A DNA stretch of 64,000 nt from Eggerthella lenta DSM 2243 (GCF_000024265.1 NC_013204.1:3523001-3587000), one strand, 5' to 3'. Positions 26,805-35,961 are shown, counted from the stretch's first letter. Notes: generated from the sequence alone by a model not told the origin. Numbers and translations: made by a program.

Positions 26805-27755
26805 TCAAGCGCCATCCAGCTCGAGCAACCAGGCATTGACGACCTCCGCCGCCTCTTCAGCGCTCATCCTCAAGTCAACGGCCTGAGCAGCCGCAAGGTA
26901 ATCGTTAGCCCAATGTGGATAGACAACGACCTTCGTAGGCCATACCCTCGGTTCACGATCGGCCTTCACCGCCTCTTTCGCACGGGCTTCGAAAATGTCG
27001 ACGACGGCACGCTTGATATCCGACTTAGAGGGATGCCCTGTCGAATCGGAAAGCTGCTTGATCAGCACGAGGTCGACCAGGTCTCTCGGTCGATTGTTTC
27101 GATACCCCTTGTCAGGGTCATGAGGATCGGTTGCCGCATGAATTTTTTGAGCCGCTTGATAGCACATGGCCATACCGACAAGCTTTTCCGGAGTAGGTAT
27201 GCCAAAACCCTCAAGCGACGGCGCGGCGAAAGGCTCCTGGGCTGAACCCGCCATGCCTTCATCAGGAGACACTTCCACTTTAATCTTGCGCCAGGTTTTG
27301 TTCCTCAGAGAAACGGTTACGACGAACCTGCGCGGGCAGATGCTTTTGCCTGGCACCCTAATCTGCTCAATCTCCGAACGAGCGAACTCGAACGGCCCCC
27401 AATTTCCGCTTACGAACCGCTCGTCCATCAGTTCCAAGAATTCGTCCAAATCCCCACGGACTATCCCGTCGATATCTTTAGTGGCTCTTGAAGCGAGGCC
27501 GAACACGTGCTGGAGAAGCGTGCCGCCCTTCAGCGAGAACCTGCACGCATTGTCATCATCGACCACTTGTTGAAGCATGGCGGTTATAACCGTCGAAGCG
27601 ATGAGCCATCTCACCCTTCCACTCGCAGCAATACCGAAATCAGCTTCGGCATGATCGATCCATGAGTCTAGAACACCAGCGTTTCTGGGCTCTTTGCCTC
27701 GGGGCTTCATGCCGGCCATCAGCTCATGAAGGCTCTCCTCTTTGTTCTTGCTCAT
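26805..27755 (-). CDS. abiEii: AbiEii-type nucleotidyltransferase toxin
   Basis: 316 residues. The nucleotidyltransferase core shows KGGTLLQHVFG (from Lys76) followed by RATKDIDG (Asp94, Asp96), the AbiEii equivalents of the pol-beta GS and DXD motifs. Later helices (KLVGMAMCYQAAQKIHA and RDLVDLVLI) match the family. AbiEii toxins modify tRNA ends with nucleotides and give growth arrest or phage defence. The start overlaps the 3' end of the antitoxin gene by 32 bp, the usual AbiE arrangement. Confidence 0.85.
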   Translation of the reverse strand: MSKNKEESLHELMAGMKPRGKEPRNAGVLDSWIDHAEADFGIAASGRVRWLIASTVITAMLQQVVDDDNACRFSLKGGTLLQHVFGLASRATKDIDGIVRGDLDEFLELMDERFVSGNWGPFEFARSEIEQIRVPGKSICPRRFVVTVSLRNKTWRKIKVEVSPDEGMAGSAQEPFAAPSLEGFGIPTPEKLVGMAMCYQAAQKIHAATDPHDPDKGYRNNRPRDLVDLVLIKQLSDSTGHPSKSDIKRAVVDIFEARAKEAVKADREPRVWPTKVVVYPHWANDYLAAAQAVDLRMSAEEAAEVVNAWLLELDGA

Positions 27756-28314
27756 CAGCTCCCCCTACCGTCGCTTCGAACCGCTCGGCCTCCCTTTTTC
27801 CCAGCAGCCCCCTTTTCCTGCCGTTTTCGACAGCCTGCTCCAACAAGTAGCGCGGCGTTCCGGTAGCCGCGCACTGCTCGATCGCAGTAGCCAGCTTTAC
27901 GCAGCGCATCCCTTCCCACCAACCAACTTGTTTCGCGTCCACCGTTTCATAATGGATCGCATAACCCTCGCCGCCCTTCCTACGAATCCGGCGCCCGCCA
28001 TCAACTACTACATGTATCGAAGTGGGATTCACATCGCAAACATCGTACGCATCGAGCGCCGTTTCATGGCTGAGCGCAGCTTCGTCGCACCCCGTCCACA
28101 AGAGCGCCAACATGAACCTATCGAAGCTCGACGGAGGTACTTGGGGAACGCGATAGACGCTGCGAACGACGCGCTCGAGCCTTCCTCTTTTTACAAGCAT
28201 GGCCAGAGAAGGCGCACTTACCCCTGCTTCTTCCGCTTGAGCAGTCGTCACGAACCCGTACTGGTCTAGAGCCACTTCGCGAAGACGATCTATGTCGAAT
28301 ACAACTTCATTCAT
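27724..28314 (-). CDS. abiEi: AbiEi-type antitoxin and autorepressor
   Basis: 196 residues. The N-terminal winged helix (LREVALDQYGFVTTAQAEEAGVSAPSLAMLVKRGRLERV) is the AbiEi DNA-binding domain. The rest is the antitoxin part (VYRVPQVPPSSFDRFMLALLWTG, SHETALDAYDV). AbiEi neutralises the toxin without binding it stably (type IV) and represses its own promoter. The ATG at 28314 directly abuts a palindrome and no ribosome site is present. A TTGTCA-17-TAATAT promoter ends six bases before the ATG, so the message is probably leaderless. Confidence 0.85.
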   Translation of the reverse strand: MNEVVFDIDRLREVALDQYGFVTTAQAEEAGVSAPSLAMLVKRGRLERVVRSVYRVPQVPPSSFDRFMLALLWTGCDEAALSHETALDAYDVCDVNPTSIHVVVDGGRRIRRKGGEGYAIHYETVDAKQVGWWEGMRCVKLATAIEQCAATGTPRYLLEQAVENGRKRGLLGKREAERFEATVGGADEQEQRGEPS

Positions 28315-28396
28315 GTCAAAATATTAACACGGTGTGAATATTTTGACAAACCAAAGCTAGGCTCGCAAAAAGTAAACACGGTGTTCACTTTTTTGC
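28315..28396 (-). promoter_or_regulatory. abiE promoter with two inverted-repeat operators
   Basis: Operator 1 (28315-28347) has perfect 11-bp arms, GTCAAAATATT and its complement. Operator 2 (28365-28396) has near-perfect arms, GCAAAAAGT and its complement. Both are centred on the same AACACGGTGT core. The -10 (TAATAT) and -35 (TTGTCA, 17-bp spacer) lie inside operator 1. Two inverted repeats recognised by AbiEi are known for other AbiE systems. Confidence 0.75.
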
Positions 28397-28438
28397 AAGC
28401 TTGTTGCTCCGCGGAAGCCGAAGCCGCGGCAGCGGCTC

Positions 28439-29152
28439 TCACTCCAAGGTGTCGGCCATCTTGTAGCCCACCCGCTGGACGGTAAGCAGGTACTTGGGCT
28501 CCGAGGGGTTCTCCTCGATCTTCTCGCGAATCTTGCGGACGAACACGGTGATGTTGTTCGTGGGCTTGCAGTCGGCATCCGACTCGCCCCAGATGTACTC
28601 CTGGATCTGGCTGCGCGTGAACACCTTGCCCGGATGCGCGGCCAGAAACGCCACGATCTCGAACTCCTTCGTGGTCAGCGCCACCGGGCGCCCCTTCACG
28701 CGCACCTCGTATTCGCCGAACCGCACCTCCAGCTCGCCGATGCGCGCCACGCCCTCGCGGTTGCGGCAGCGGGCGAAATCGATGGTGTCCTTGTGGCGAC
28801 GGATGTTCGCCTCGATGCGCAGCAGCAGCTCGGTGGAATCGAACGGCTTCGTCACGTAGTCGTCGCCGCCGGCGCGGAAGCCGATGCTCTTGTCCACGAT
28901 GTCGCACTTCGCAGACAGGAAGATCACCGGGATGCGGCGGCCCTGCTCGCGGATGCGCGCGCAGAGATCGAAGCCGTTCGTGCCCGGCAGCATCACGTCC
29001 AGCAGCAGCAAATCGGGATGCTCGCTGGCCAGCAGCTCCAGCCCGCTTTCCGCATCCCTAGCGCCGCAGAACGCGTAGCCGTTCGACACCAGCAGCTGCT
29101 CGAGCGCTTGCCGCAGGTTGTCCTCGTCGTCGATGACCATGACCTTATACAT
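28439..29152 (-). CDS. OmpR/PhoB-family response regulator
   Basis: 237 residues. The receiver domain (1-120) has the acidic pair near the start (IDDED), phosphoacceptor LLLLDVMLPGTNG, the Ser position FLSAK and the conserved Lys in DDYVTKPF. The C-terminal winged helix (about 135-235) carries ALTTKEFEIVAFLAAHPGKVFTR and TVFVRKIREKI. The start overlaps the sensor gene by 8 bp, so the two are coupled. Targets are unknown. Confidence 0.92.
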   Translation of the reverse strand: MYKVMVIDDEDNLRQALEQLLVSNGYAFCGARDAESGLELLASEHPDLLLLDVMLPGTNGFDLCARIREQGRRIPVIFLSAKCDIVDKSIGFRAGGDDYVTKPFDSTELLLRIEANIRRHKDTIDFARCRNREGVARIGELEVRFGEYEVRVKGRPVALTTKEFEIVAFLAAHPGKVFTRSQIQEYIWGESDADCKPTNNITVFVRKIREKIEENPSEPKYLLTVQRVGYKMADTLE

Positions 29153-30833
29153 CGTCCTCCCCCTCTATCTCGCCCACGATCGCGCTCGCGGGAATCGTGA
29201 TGACGAACCTGCTGCCGCGACCGAGCTCGCTTTCCACCGACACGGCGAACCCTTGCATGTCGCCGTATTCGCGCACCAGTGCCAAACCGAGGCCGCTGCC
29301 GTTGTACTTACGCGTGGACGTGCTGTCCACCTGCACGAACCGCTCGAAGATGCGCGCCTGGTCCTCGGGCGCGATGCCGATGCCGTCGTCCACCATCGAC
29401 AACGTCACCACGCGCGCCTCGGCGTCGTACGCCACGCGCAGCTCGATGGAGCCGCCGTCGGGCGTGAACTTGATGGCGTTGCTGGCCAGGTTCTCCAGCA
29501 TGCGCGTCGTCTTCTCGTAGTCGCCGTTGACCAAGGGCACGTCCGACGCCACCTTCGTGCTGAACGACACCTCGTACTTGCGCGCCAGCGGAGCCATGGT
29601 GCCCTTCACCGATGCCGCCACGTCGCCCAAATCCATCGGCTCGCAGGTGGCGCGCATGCCGCCCGCATCCGAACGCGCGATGTCCAGCATGTTGTTGATC
29701 ATGTTGAGCAGGATGCGACTGTTCTTCTCGATCTCCTCCCACGAGCGACGGTCGTGCTCGTTGGCCGGGTCGCACGCCTCGCGCGATATCTGCGCGAACG
29801 TGATGATGGACGTCAGCGGCGTGCGCAGCTCGTGGTTCACCATGCTTAGCAGGTCGGACTTGAACTGCGTCTCCTGCGCCAGGTCGGCGTTAAGCTGCTC
29901 CAGCTTGTCGCGCTGGCGTTCCAGCAGGGCGTTCGCCTCGCGCAGGTCCACCGTACGCTCCTGCACCTGCGATTCCAGATGCTCGTACATGCCCCGCAGC
30001 TCGCCCGCCATGTCGTTGAAGCCGGCGATGAGGCTCCTCACTTCCTTCGCGGCGAAGCGCTGGCTGACGGACGCGCCCAAGCGTCCCTGTTTCAGCTCGC
30101 CGAACGCCGCGTGCATGCCGCCCAACGGCCGCAGCACGAACACAGTGGTCACCACCAAGATGACCAAGCCGATGAACACGGTGATCAACAGGAAGTACGC
30201 CATGTCTCGGATGACGTTGCCGCGCATGGCCGCCTGCTGCTGATCGAGGGGGATCACGATGCTGATTGCCCCGCCGACCGACTCGAGCGTCCAACCTTCC
30301 TTCGCGTGGTCGGTGATGTCGAGCTCGCCGACCGGCTCGCCGTGGCATTCGAGGCAGCTGTCGTCCACTTCGAGCGCTTGCAGGTAGCGGAACCGATCCT
30401 CGCCGTCGAACGGGGCCACGCCGTAGTACTCGGTCACCGAACGATCGGCGTTGAACGCCTCGAGCGCCTTCGTCTCGAACTCGTCGGGAATATCCTGCTC
30501 GCTGCGCGGGTCGAAGTTCGTGTACCGGATGTGGTAGTCGCTGCCCGCCGAGAACAGCCGGCCGACGCTCTTGCCCACCACCGAGCAGTGCAGGCCCTTG
30601 AACTCGTAGCCGCCGCTGGACGAATTGTTGATGATGCTTTGGGAGTTGTCCATGAACTGCCACACCGCGTCCATCTCGCGCGCGAACGTGCGCGCTTCCT
30701 CCAGCATGGCCTGCTCGGTCTGCCGCTGCTGCGAGTACAAATCGAACGCGACGAACGCGAAAAACGACACGGCGAACACCGCCGTCAGAGCGGCAAGATA
30801 GATGGTCTTCAGACTGAAAGCATGCTTCCCCAT
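29145..30833 (-). CDS. Sensor histidine kinase with DUF3365-type heme-binding sensor domain
   Basis: 562 residues. After one transmembrane helix (about 11-31) comes an extracytoplasmic DUF3365/Tll0287-like domain (about 35-205) that contains a c-type heme site, C160-L-E-C163-H164. A second helix (about 208-232), a HAMP domain and coiled coil (about 320-370) lead to HisKA (MVNHELRTPLTS) and the ATPase domain (NLASNAIKFTPDGG, DDGIGIAPEDQ, GSGLGLALVREYG). DUF3365 kinases are thought to sense redox state or gases through heme. It is upstream of its response regulator. Heme attachment would need cytochrome c maturation genes not seen here. Confidence 0.85.
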   Translation of the reverse strand: MGKHAFSLKTIYLAALTAVFAVSFFAFVAFDLYSQQRQTEQAMLEEARTFAREMDAVWQFMDNSQSIINNSSSGGYEFKGLHCSVVGKSVGRLFSAGSDYHIRYTNFDPRSEQDIPDEFETKALEAFNADRSVTEYYGVAPFDGEDRFRYLQALEVDDSCLECHGEPVGELDITDHAKEGWTLESVGGAISIVIPLDQQQAAMRGNVIRDMAYFLLITVFIGLVILVVTTVFVLRPLGGMHAAFGELKQGRLGASVSQRFAAKEVRSLIAGFNDMAGELRGMYEHLESQVQERTVDLREANALLERQRDKLEQLNADLAQETQFKSDLLSMVNHELRTPLTSIITFAQISREACDPANEHDRRSWEEIEKNSRILLNMINNMLDIARSDAGGMRATCEPMDLGDVAASVKGTMAPLARKYEVSFSTKVASDVPLVNGDYEKTTRMLENLASNAIKFTPDGGSIELRVAYDAEARVVTLSMVDDGIGIAPEDQARIFERFVQVDSTSTRKYNGSGLGLALVREYGDMQGFAVSVESELGRGSRFVITIPASAIVGEIEGEDDV

Positions 30834-30999
30834 GAGCGCCCCCTACGCTGCGTTCGGAAAAATTCGCAGCGTGCAAGCACCGTAGCATAATCGTCTGATC
30901 GAAGCAAAGCTGCGACAAGGAATCAGCGACCTGGGGAAACACATGCATTCGCATCGCTCATCTGGCTATTATGATCTCGTTGCTCAAAGAGCGAAAACC

Positions 31000-32001
31000 T
31001 CAGCGCTTCTTGCGCGGCCTGCCCTTTTTGGGCGTTTTTCCCCGGTCGGAGGCTTTTTCGCCGCGCATGCGGCGAGCCTCTTCGCGGCGCGCGCGCAGGT
31101 CTTTCGTCTCCTGGCGAAGCGCCTGGTACGATGCGTAGCGCTGTTCGCTGATATCGCCCGACTCGACGGCGGCGCGCACGGCGCATCCCGGCTCGTCCTC
31201 GTGGCTGCAATCGCGGAATCGGCAGCGCTCGGCCGCCTCCTCGATATCCGCGAACGCTGCGCCGATGCCGGCATCGGCCTCCCACAGGCCCAGTCCGCGC
31301 ACGCCCGGCATGTCCATGATGAAGCCACCGCCGGGAATGGCCACCATCTCGCGGCTCACCGTGGTGTGCCGGCCCTTGCCGTCGCGGTCTCGCACGGGGG
31401 TTGTTTCTTGCAACTCGTGTCCTACCAGCATGTTGATCAGGCTCGACTTCCCCACGCCGCTTTTGCCGATGAGCACGGCCGTGGTGTTCGGCGGCACAAG
31501 CGCGCGTACCGCTTCCACGCTGGAAGGATCGTCGGCCGACACGACGACGGTCTGCACGTCGGGGCCGGCCAACGCGCGCACGCGATCGCGCACCGACGCC
31601 ACTTCGGCATCGCTTTCGGCGAGATCGGCTTTCGTCAGCACCACGGTCACGGCCGCACCCGTCTCGTAAGCCAGCACCAGCTCTCGCTCGAGCCGCCTCA
31701 CGTTCACGTCTGATAGCGGTTGCGCCACGAACACACGGTCGAAATTCGCAGCCAGCACCTGCGGGAGCGCGCGTTCGGTGGGATCTTTGCGCACGAACGC
31801 GCGCGTGCGCGGCAGGATACTCTCGATGATGCCCTTGTCATGGCCCTCCGGCACGGTCACCTCGACGAAGTCGCCGATCACGGCGCGCACTTCCTCGCCT
31901 TTCACCAGCGCGGTGGCATGCTCGCAACGCACGAACGACCCCTCGTCGGTGCGCACGAGCGGATATCCTCGATCAAGCTTGACGACCTGGCCTCTTTGCA
32001 A
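31000..32001 (-). CDS. rsgA: Ribosome assembly GTPase RsgA
   Basis: 333 residues, full length. The N-terminal OB fold is followed by the circularly permuted GTPase in the order G4 (LTKADL), G1 (GKSGVGKSSLINML), G3 (DMPGVRGLG). The C-terminal zinc-binding region has CRFRDCSHEDEPGC. RsgA matures the small ribosomal subunit. The basic tail (GKTPKKGRPRKKR) is probably for RNA contact. It ends a minus-strand run after trkH and a small exported protein. Confidence 0.93.
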   Translation of the reverse strand: MQRGQVVKLDRGYPLVRTDEGSFVRCEHATALVKGEEVRAVIGDFVEVTVPEGHDKGIIESILPRTRAFVRKDPTERALPQVLAANFDRVFVAQPLSDVNVRRLERELVLAYETGAAVTVVLTKADLAESDAEVASVRDRVRALAGPDVQTVVVSADDPSSVEAVRALVPPNTTAVLIGKSGVGKSSLINMLVGHELQETTPVRDRDGKGRHTTVSREMVAIPGGGFIMDMPGVRGLGLWEADAGIGAAFADIEEAAERCRFRDCSHEDEPGCAVRAAVESGDISEQRYASYQALRQETKDLRARREEARRMRGEKASDRGKTPKKGRPRKKR

Positions 32002-32031
32002 AAGCCCTCCTTCGAGTCACGAACAGCGCGC

Positions 32032-32646
32032 CTACCGCTGCCGTTCCCTCAGCCAATAGAACACGCCCAGCATCACCAGTCCGACGACCACCACGACAAT
32101 GCCCGGAACGAACGCGTTGAAGTCGAACTCGTCGGGATGGCGTTCGCCCGGCGCGATGACGGTCACCGCCTCCGCATGAAGGTCGCTCTGGCCTTCATGA
32201 TCGGCGCACACGAGATGGAACGTGCCACGCACTTGCAAGATGGTGCCCGTAGTACCATACTCGCCGAACGTGTCGATCTTCGATGCCGATTCGTTGCTCA
32301 TATACACCGAGATCGTCGCAGAATCGCCCTGAGAGGAAAGCGTGATCCACCGATGCCTCCCCGACACGCCGGCACGGATGCTGTCGCCGATGACCTCGCC
32401 TGTTACCTGCACGGTCTGATTGTCGTAATAGGCATCGGCGCCGCTGAGGTCGACGATGGACGTGTCGTAGATGAACGAGCTGTCGGGCAGTTGCTGCGTG
32501 TTCACCGCATTGTCGCCCTCGGCAGGCTCATCGGCATGCGCGGCAGCCGGCAGCGCAAACACCGCCGCAAGCAGCACGGCCAGCACCGCGACGAAACGCA
32601 CGAACGCAATCGGCAGCGGCAGCGGTTGACGGGTTCCCCACCTCAT
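32032..32646 (-). CDS. Exported single-pass membrane protein with an OB-fold-like domain
   Basis: 204 residues from the ATG at 32646, which shares ATGA with the end of trkH. A signal peptide (FVAVLAVLLAAVFALPAAAHA) is followed by an external domain of about 120 residues with OB-fold-like strands (YYDNQTVQVTGEVIGDSI, HRWITLSS, TISVYMSN, TILQVRGTFHLVCADHEG). A C-terminal helix (FVPGIVVVVVGLVMLGVFYWL) anchors it. It has no recognised catalytic motif. Translational coupling to trkH suggests an accessory role in ion transport or envelope function; that is inference. Confidence 0.6.
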   Translation of the reverse strand: MRWGTRQPLPLPIAFVRFVAVLAVLLAAVFALPAAAHADEPAEGDNAVNTQQLPDSSFIYDTSIVDLSGADAYYDNQTVQVTGEVIGDSIRAGVSGRHRWITLSSQGDSATISVYMSNESASKIDTFGEYGTTGTILQVRGTFHLVCADHEGQSDLHAEAVTVIAPGERHPDEFDFNAFVPGIVVVVVGLVMLGVFYWLRERQR

Positions 32647-34163
32647 GACTTCAACACCCGCCTTTTCGGATTGAGCGACACGATAATCTCCGCCACCAGA
32701 GCCAACAGGGTGACGAATTCCAGACGACCTGCCCACATCTGCGCGATGTAGAAGAGCTCCAACGACGGAGACATGCCCGGAGCGGCAAGCCCCGACGACA
32801 CGCCGCCGTTGCTGGCCATGGCCACCGATTCGAAAATGGCCTGCGGCGCCTCGTAGCCATGCGCGATGCCCACCAGCGTGCCCACCGCGTACGTGGCCAC
32901 GTACAGCACGAACACCGTCATGGCCTCCTTCACGACTTCCGGCGAAAGAATGCGCCGGCCCACATGGTTGTACGACACCACGACGCGCGCCGAATCGGGC
33001 GCGAGCGCCTCCTTGATGGTAGCGACGATGGACTTCATGATGATGCCCATGCGGCTGAACTTCAAGCCGCCCGAAGTGGATCCGCCGCTGCCGCCCACGG
33101 CCATGAGGATGGCCAGCACGAAGAAGGCGCCCGACGACAGCGCGGTTGTCAGCTCGTTGGTGGTGATGTTCTGGAAGCCGGTGGTGGAGAACGCCGATAT
33201 CACCATGAACAGCCCGCGTCGCAACATGGCAGGCAGACTGGAAAACTCGGGGCTTGCGCTGAGCGAGGCTGCCAGCACGCATGTCATCACGGCCAACCAC
33301 AGCACCATCGTGCGGATTTCCAGATCGCGGAAGAAAACCTCCACGTGCCCTTTCCACATTTCGGAGTGCAGAACGAAGTTGATGGAGCCCAGCAACATAA
33401 GCAACATGAGCACGATCTCGAGCGGGAACCAATGATAGTACATGACGCTCTGGCTCATAGGGGCAAAGCCGCCCGTAGTGAAACCCGAGATGGCCAACCA
33501 CAGCGATTGCAGGAACGCGCGCAGCGGTTCCATGCCGAGGAACAGGCACATGGCCGTGAGAATCACCGTGGCGACAAAGATCATGCCCATGCCGATCTTC
33601 GCGATGAACTGCGTGGTCTGCACAACGTTGGGCACCACATGTTCGCTACGACCCTCGGACATGTACAGGCTGGCTCCAGCGCGTTTGCCGAACAGACCGA
33701 ACGACAACGCCACCACGATAAGACCGAAACCGCCCAACAGGTGCATCATGAAACGCCACATGTTGTCGGCGTTCGACAGGTGATCGAGATCGACGATGAC
33801 GCTTGCGCCTGTGGTGGTCAGACCCGACACGCCGTCGAACAGGGCATCGAGGTAGCTGAGGTAATGGCCCGACAGGTACAGCGGCACCGCCGCCACGAAC
33901 GCGAGCACGATCCACGCGAACCCGGTAACGGCGAGCGCCTGCTGGCGATTGAGCCGACCCGGATCGATGCGCAGGAACCGCAGCGCCGATCCGACGATAA
34001 GCGCAATGCCGATGGTCAGCAGATAGTGCGTCGCAGGAGTCCACTCAGCGCACGCAAGAGCCGTGACGAACGGCACCAGCAGAGCAAGGCTGGAGAAGAG
34101 AACGAGCACGCCGAGATAATGGCCGATGACCCGAACGTCGTACAATGTGAACCGTTGCCACAT
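32643..34163 (-). CDS. trkH: TrkH-family potassium uptake channel
   Basis: 506 residues with four pore-loop filter segments: GLTTTGAS, GFTTGGFA, AFSTTGFQ and SNGGVSS. The helix arrangement is that of the Trk/Ktr ion-conducting subunit. TrkA, the cytoplasmic gating partner, is not next to it in this window; it may be encoded elsewhere. The gene is followed with a 4-bp overlap by the small exported protein. Confidence 0.92.
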   Translation of the reverse strand: MWQRFTLYDVRVIGHYLGVLVLFSSLALLVPFVTALACAEWTPATHYLLTIGIALIVGSALRFLRIDPGRLNRQQALAVTGFAWIVLAFVAAVPLYLSGHYLSYLDALFDGVSGLTTTGASVIVDLDHLSNADNMWRFMMHLLGGFGLIVVALSFGLFGKRAGASLYMSEGRSEHVVPNVVQTTQFIAKIGMGMIFVATVILTAMCLFLGMEPLRAFLQSLWLAISGFTTGGFAPMSQSVMYYHWFPLEIVLMLLMLLGSINFVLHSEMWKGHVEVFFRDLEIRTMVLWLAVMTCVLAASLSASPEFSSLPAMLRRGLFMVISAFSTTGFQNITTNELTTALSSGAFFVLAILMAVGGSGGSTSGGLKFSRMGIIMKSIVATIKEALAPDSARVVVSYNHVGRRILSPEVVKEAMTVFVLYVATYAVGTLVGIAHGYEAPQAIFESVAMASNGGVSSGLAAPGMSPSLELFYIAQMWAGRLEFVTLLALVAEIIVSLNPKRRVLKS

Positions 34164-34217
34164 TCTGCGTCTACCTTTGCCTCGAACCGCGCAAACGGGC
34201 GAGTGTTTCGATGTCGA

Positions 34218-34355
34218 TCAACCCAGCACGATCCTTACCAAGATGATAAGCGCCCACAGCAGCAACAGGAAGCACGACAGCGACAGCAGCACCACGCTGT
34301 AACCCAGCAGCGGCGTCTCGATGGCCTGTCGGATGTCCTTGTTCCTTTTGCGCAT
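34218..34355 (-). CDS. 45-residue single-helix membrane peptide
   Basis: The frame encodes a basic start (MRKRNKDIRQAIE) and one long hydrophobic helix (about 16-44), then stops. It lies 55 bp upstream of trkH on the same strand. No ribosome site is seen; a TAGAAT box lies six bases before the ATG, so a leaderless message is possible. The composition fits a small membrane protein that could belong with the transporter operon. It was found by reading the gap; there is no family assignment. Confidence 0.45.
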   Translation of the reverse strand: MRKRNKDIRQAIETPLLGYSVVLLSLSCFLLLLWALIILVRIVLG

Positions 34356-34513
34356 GCGGGTATTCTAGTACAAATGGCCGCTGTGCGATACGCCCGGCGC
34401 GGCAACAGACACAATGATGATGACTTGGGCGCCGCGAGGCTCGCAGGAAGGCCGTTCGACGCTCTCCATAATAAAGTTTACACGCGTAGCTATCGAAGCA
34501 CGCATGAGCAAGG

Positions 34514-34547
34514 TATAATCCCACCATTCTTTGATCATTCGATCAAA
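34514..34547 (+). promoter_or_regulatory. Promoter and palindromic operator of the cytosine-permease gene
   Basis: A TATAAT box at 34514-34519 is followed by a perfect palindrome TTTGATC-ATTC-GATCAAA at 34530-34547, near the expected transcription start. A repressor or CRP/FNR-like dimer could bind there. The half-site spacing (six bases between TTGAT and ATCAA) differs from a true FNR box. Confidence 0.6.
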
Positions 34548-34578
34548 AAACGCGAAGAGGAACGAGAAAGGTACGATC

Positions 34579-35961
34579 ATGGCTCCTGAAAACGACATCG
34601 ATTACTCGCTGTCGCGCGTTCCTGATGAAGCGAAACAGCCATTTTGGCGGATTCTTTTCATCAGGATCGGCGCGATCTGCTGCGTATCCCAGCTCATGTT
34701 GGGCGCGGCACTAGGCTACGGCCTGACGTTCTGGGATGCCTTCCTGGCAACCATGCTCGGCTCGGTGCTGCTTCAGGTGGTCAGCTGGGCGCTGGGCACG
34801 GCGGCCGCGCGCGAAGGCTTGTCCACCAGCCTGCTGTCCCGCTGGACCGGGTTCGGCAAGGTAGGATCCGCCCTGTTCGGCGGCGTGGTGGCTATCTCCA
34901 TGGTGGGCTGGTTCGGCGTGCAGAACGCGGTGTTTGGCCAGGGCATGGCTGAAATCGTCCCGTTCACAGATTTCCTCGGCACGCAGGAGATCCTGCCCGG
35001 CATCATGGCTGGAATCACGCCCGAGTACATCTTCTGGGCCATCATCACCGGCCTGGGCATCACGCTGCTCGTGGTGTTCGGCATCAAGGCCATCGCGAAC
35101 TTCGCCACGGTGTTCGTGCCGCTGTTCGTGATCGTGGTCATCGTAGCCGCAGCCATCATCCTGCAGAACCATTCGCTGACCGAGCTTCTCACCACGGCCC
35201 CTCCGGGACCGGCGCTGTCGCTGGGCGCGGCAACCACCATGGTGGCGGGCGGCTTCATTGCGGGCGCCATCTGCACGCCCGACTACGCGCGATTCCTGAA
35301 GAACGGCACCCAAGCATTCTGGATGACGCTCATCGGCACGTTCGTGGGCGAGCTGGGCATGAACCTGCTTGCCGTGCTGCTGGCGCACGCCATGGGCACC
35401 GAGAATATCGTCGACATCATGATGGGCACGTCGGGCATCATCGGCGTCATCATCGTAGTCGCCTCCACGGTGAAGCTGAACGACATCAACCTGTACTCGT
35501 CCAGCCTGGGCTTGGCAACCATGATCAACGCGCTGTTCAACAAGGCCATCAGCCGCAACGGACTCGTGTGGGCGCTCGGCATCGTGGGCACGCTGCTGTC
35601 GGTCATCGGCATCATCAACTACTTCACTAACTTCCTCACGCTGCTGGGCGTGGCCATCCCGCCCGTCGCCGGCATCATGGTGGTGGACTACTTCATCTTG
35701 AAGCGCAGCCGCGCGACGCTTGACGCTTCGCGCGCCAAGGGCGAGCTGCCCGAGAAGGTTGAGAAGTGGAACCCCATCGCCATCGTCTGCTGGATCGCCG
35801 GTTTCGCCGTGGGCGAGGTCACCAGCATCATGAACGCGGGCATTCCGGGCCTGAACTCGCTGATCCTGGCCGGCGTGCTGTACTGGATCGTGATGAAGGT
35901 GTACGCCTCCATGAAGAAGGTGGACACCGTTACGTTCACGGAAACGGACCAAGTGCTGTAA
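34579..35961 (+). CDS. NCS1-family cytosine/purine permease
   Basis: 460 residues from the ATG at 34579 (MAPENDIDYSLSRVP), preceded by GAGAAAGG. It has about twelve transmembrane helices with NCS1 features: SQLMLGAALGYGLTFWDA in helix 1, a broken helix region MVGWFGVQNAVFGQGM, and GGFIAGAICTPDYARFLKNGTQA. Members import cytosine, purines, hydantoin or related compounds with a cation. The hyuA/DUF917 and amidase genes downstream would fit a role in using cyclic amides or pyrimidine products, but this link is only positional. Confidence 0.87.
   Translation: MAPENDIDYSLSRVPDEAKQPFWRILFIRIGAICCVSQLMLGAALGYGLTFWDAFLATMLGSVLLQVVSWALGTAAAREGLSTSLLSRWTGFGKVGSALFGGVVAISMVGWFGVQNAVFGQGMAEIVPFTDFLGTQEILPGIMAGITPEYIFWAIITGLGITLLVVFGIKAIANFATVFVPLFVIVVIVAAAIILQNHSLTELLTTAPPGPALSLGAATTMVAGGFIAGAICTPDYARFLKNGTQAFWMTLIGTFVGELGMNLLAVLLAHAMGTENIVDIMMGTSGIIGVIIVVASTVKLNDINLYSSSLGLATMINALFNKAISRNGLVWALGIVGTLLSVIGIINYFTNFLTLLGVAIPPVAGIMVVDYFILKRSRATLDASRAKGELPEKVEKWNPIAIVCWIAGFAVGEVTSIMNAGIPGLNSLILAGVLYWIVMKVYASMKKVDTVTFTETDQVL

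Noticed and set aside
34530-34547. FNR box upstream of the NCS1 permease
   Set aside because: The half-sites TTGAT and ATCAA are six bases apart instead of four.
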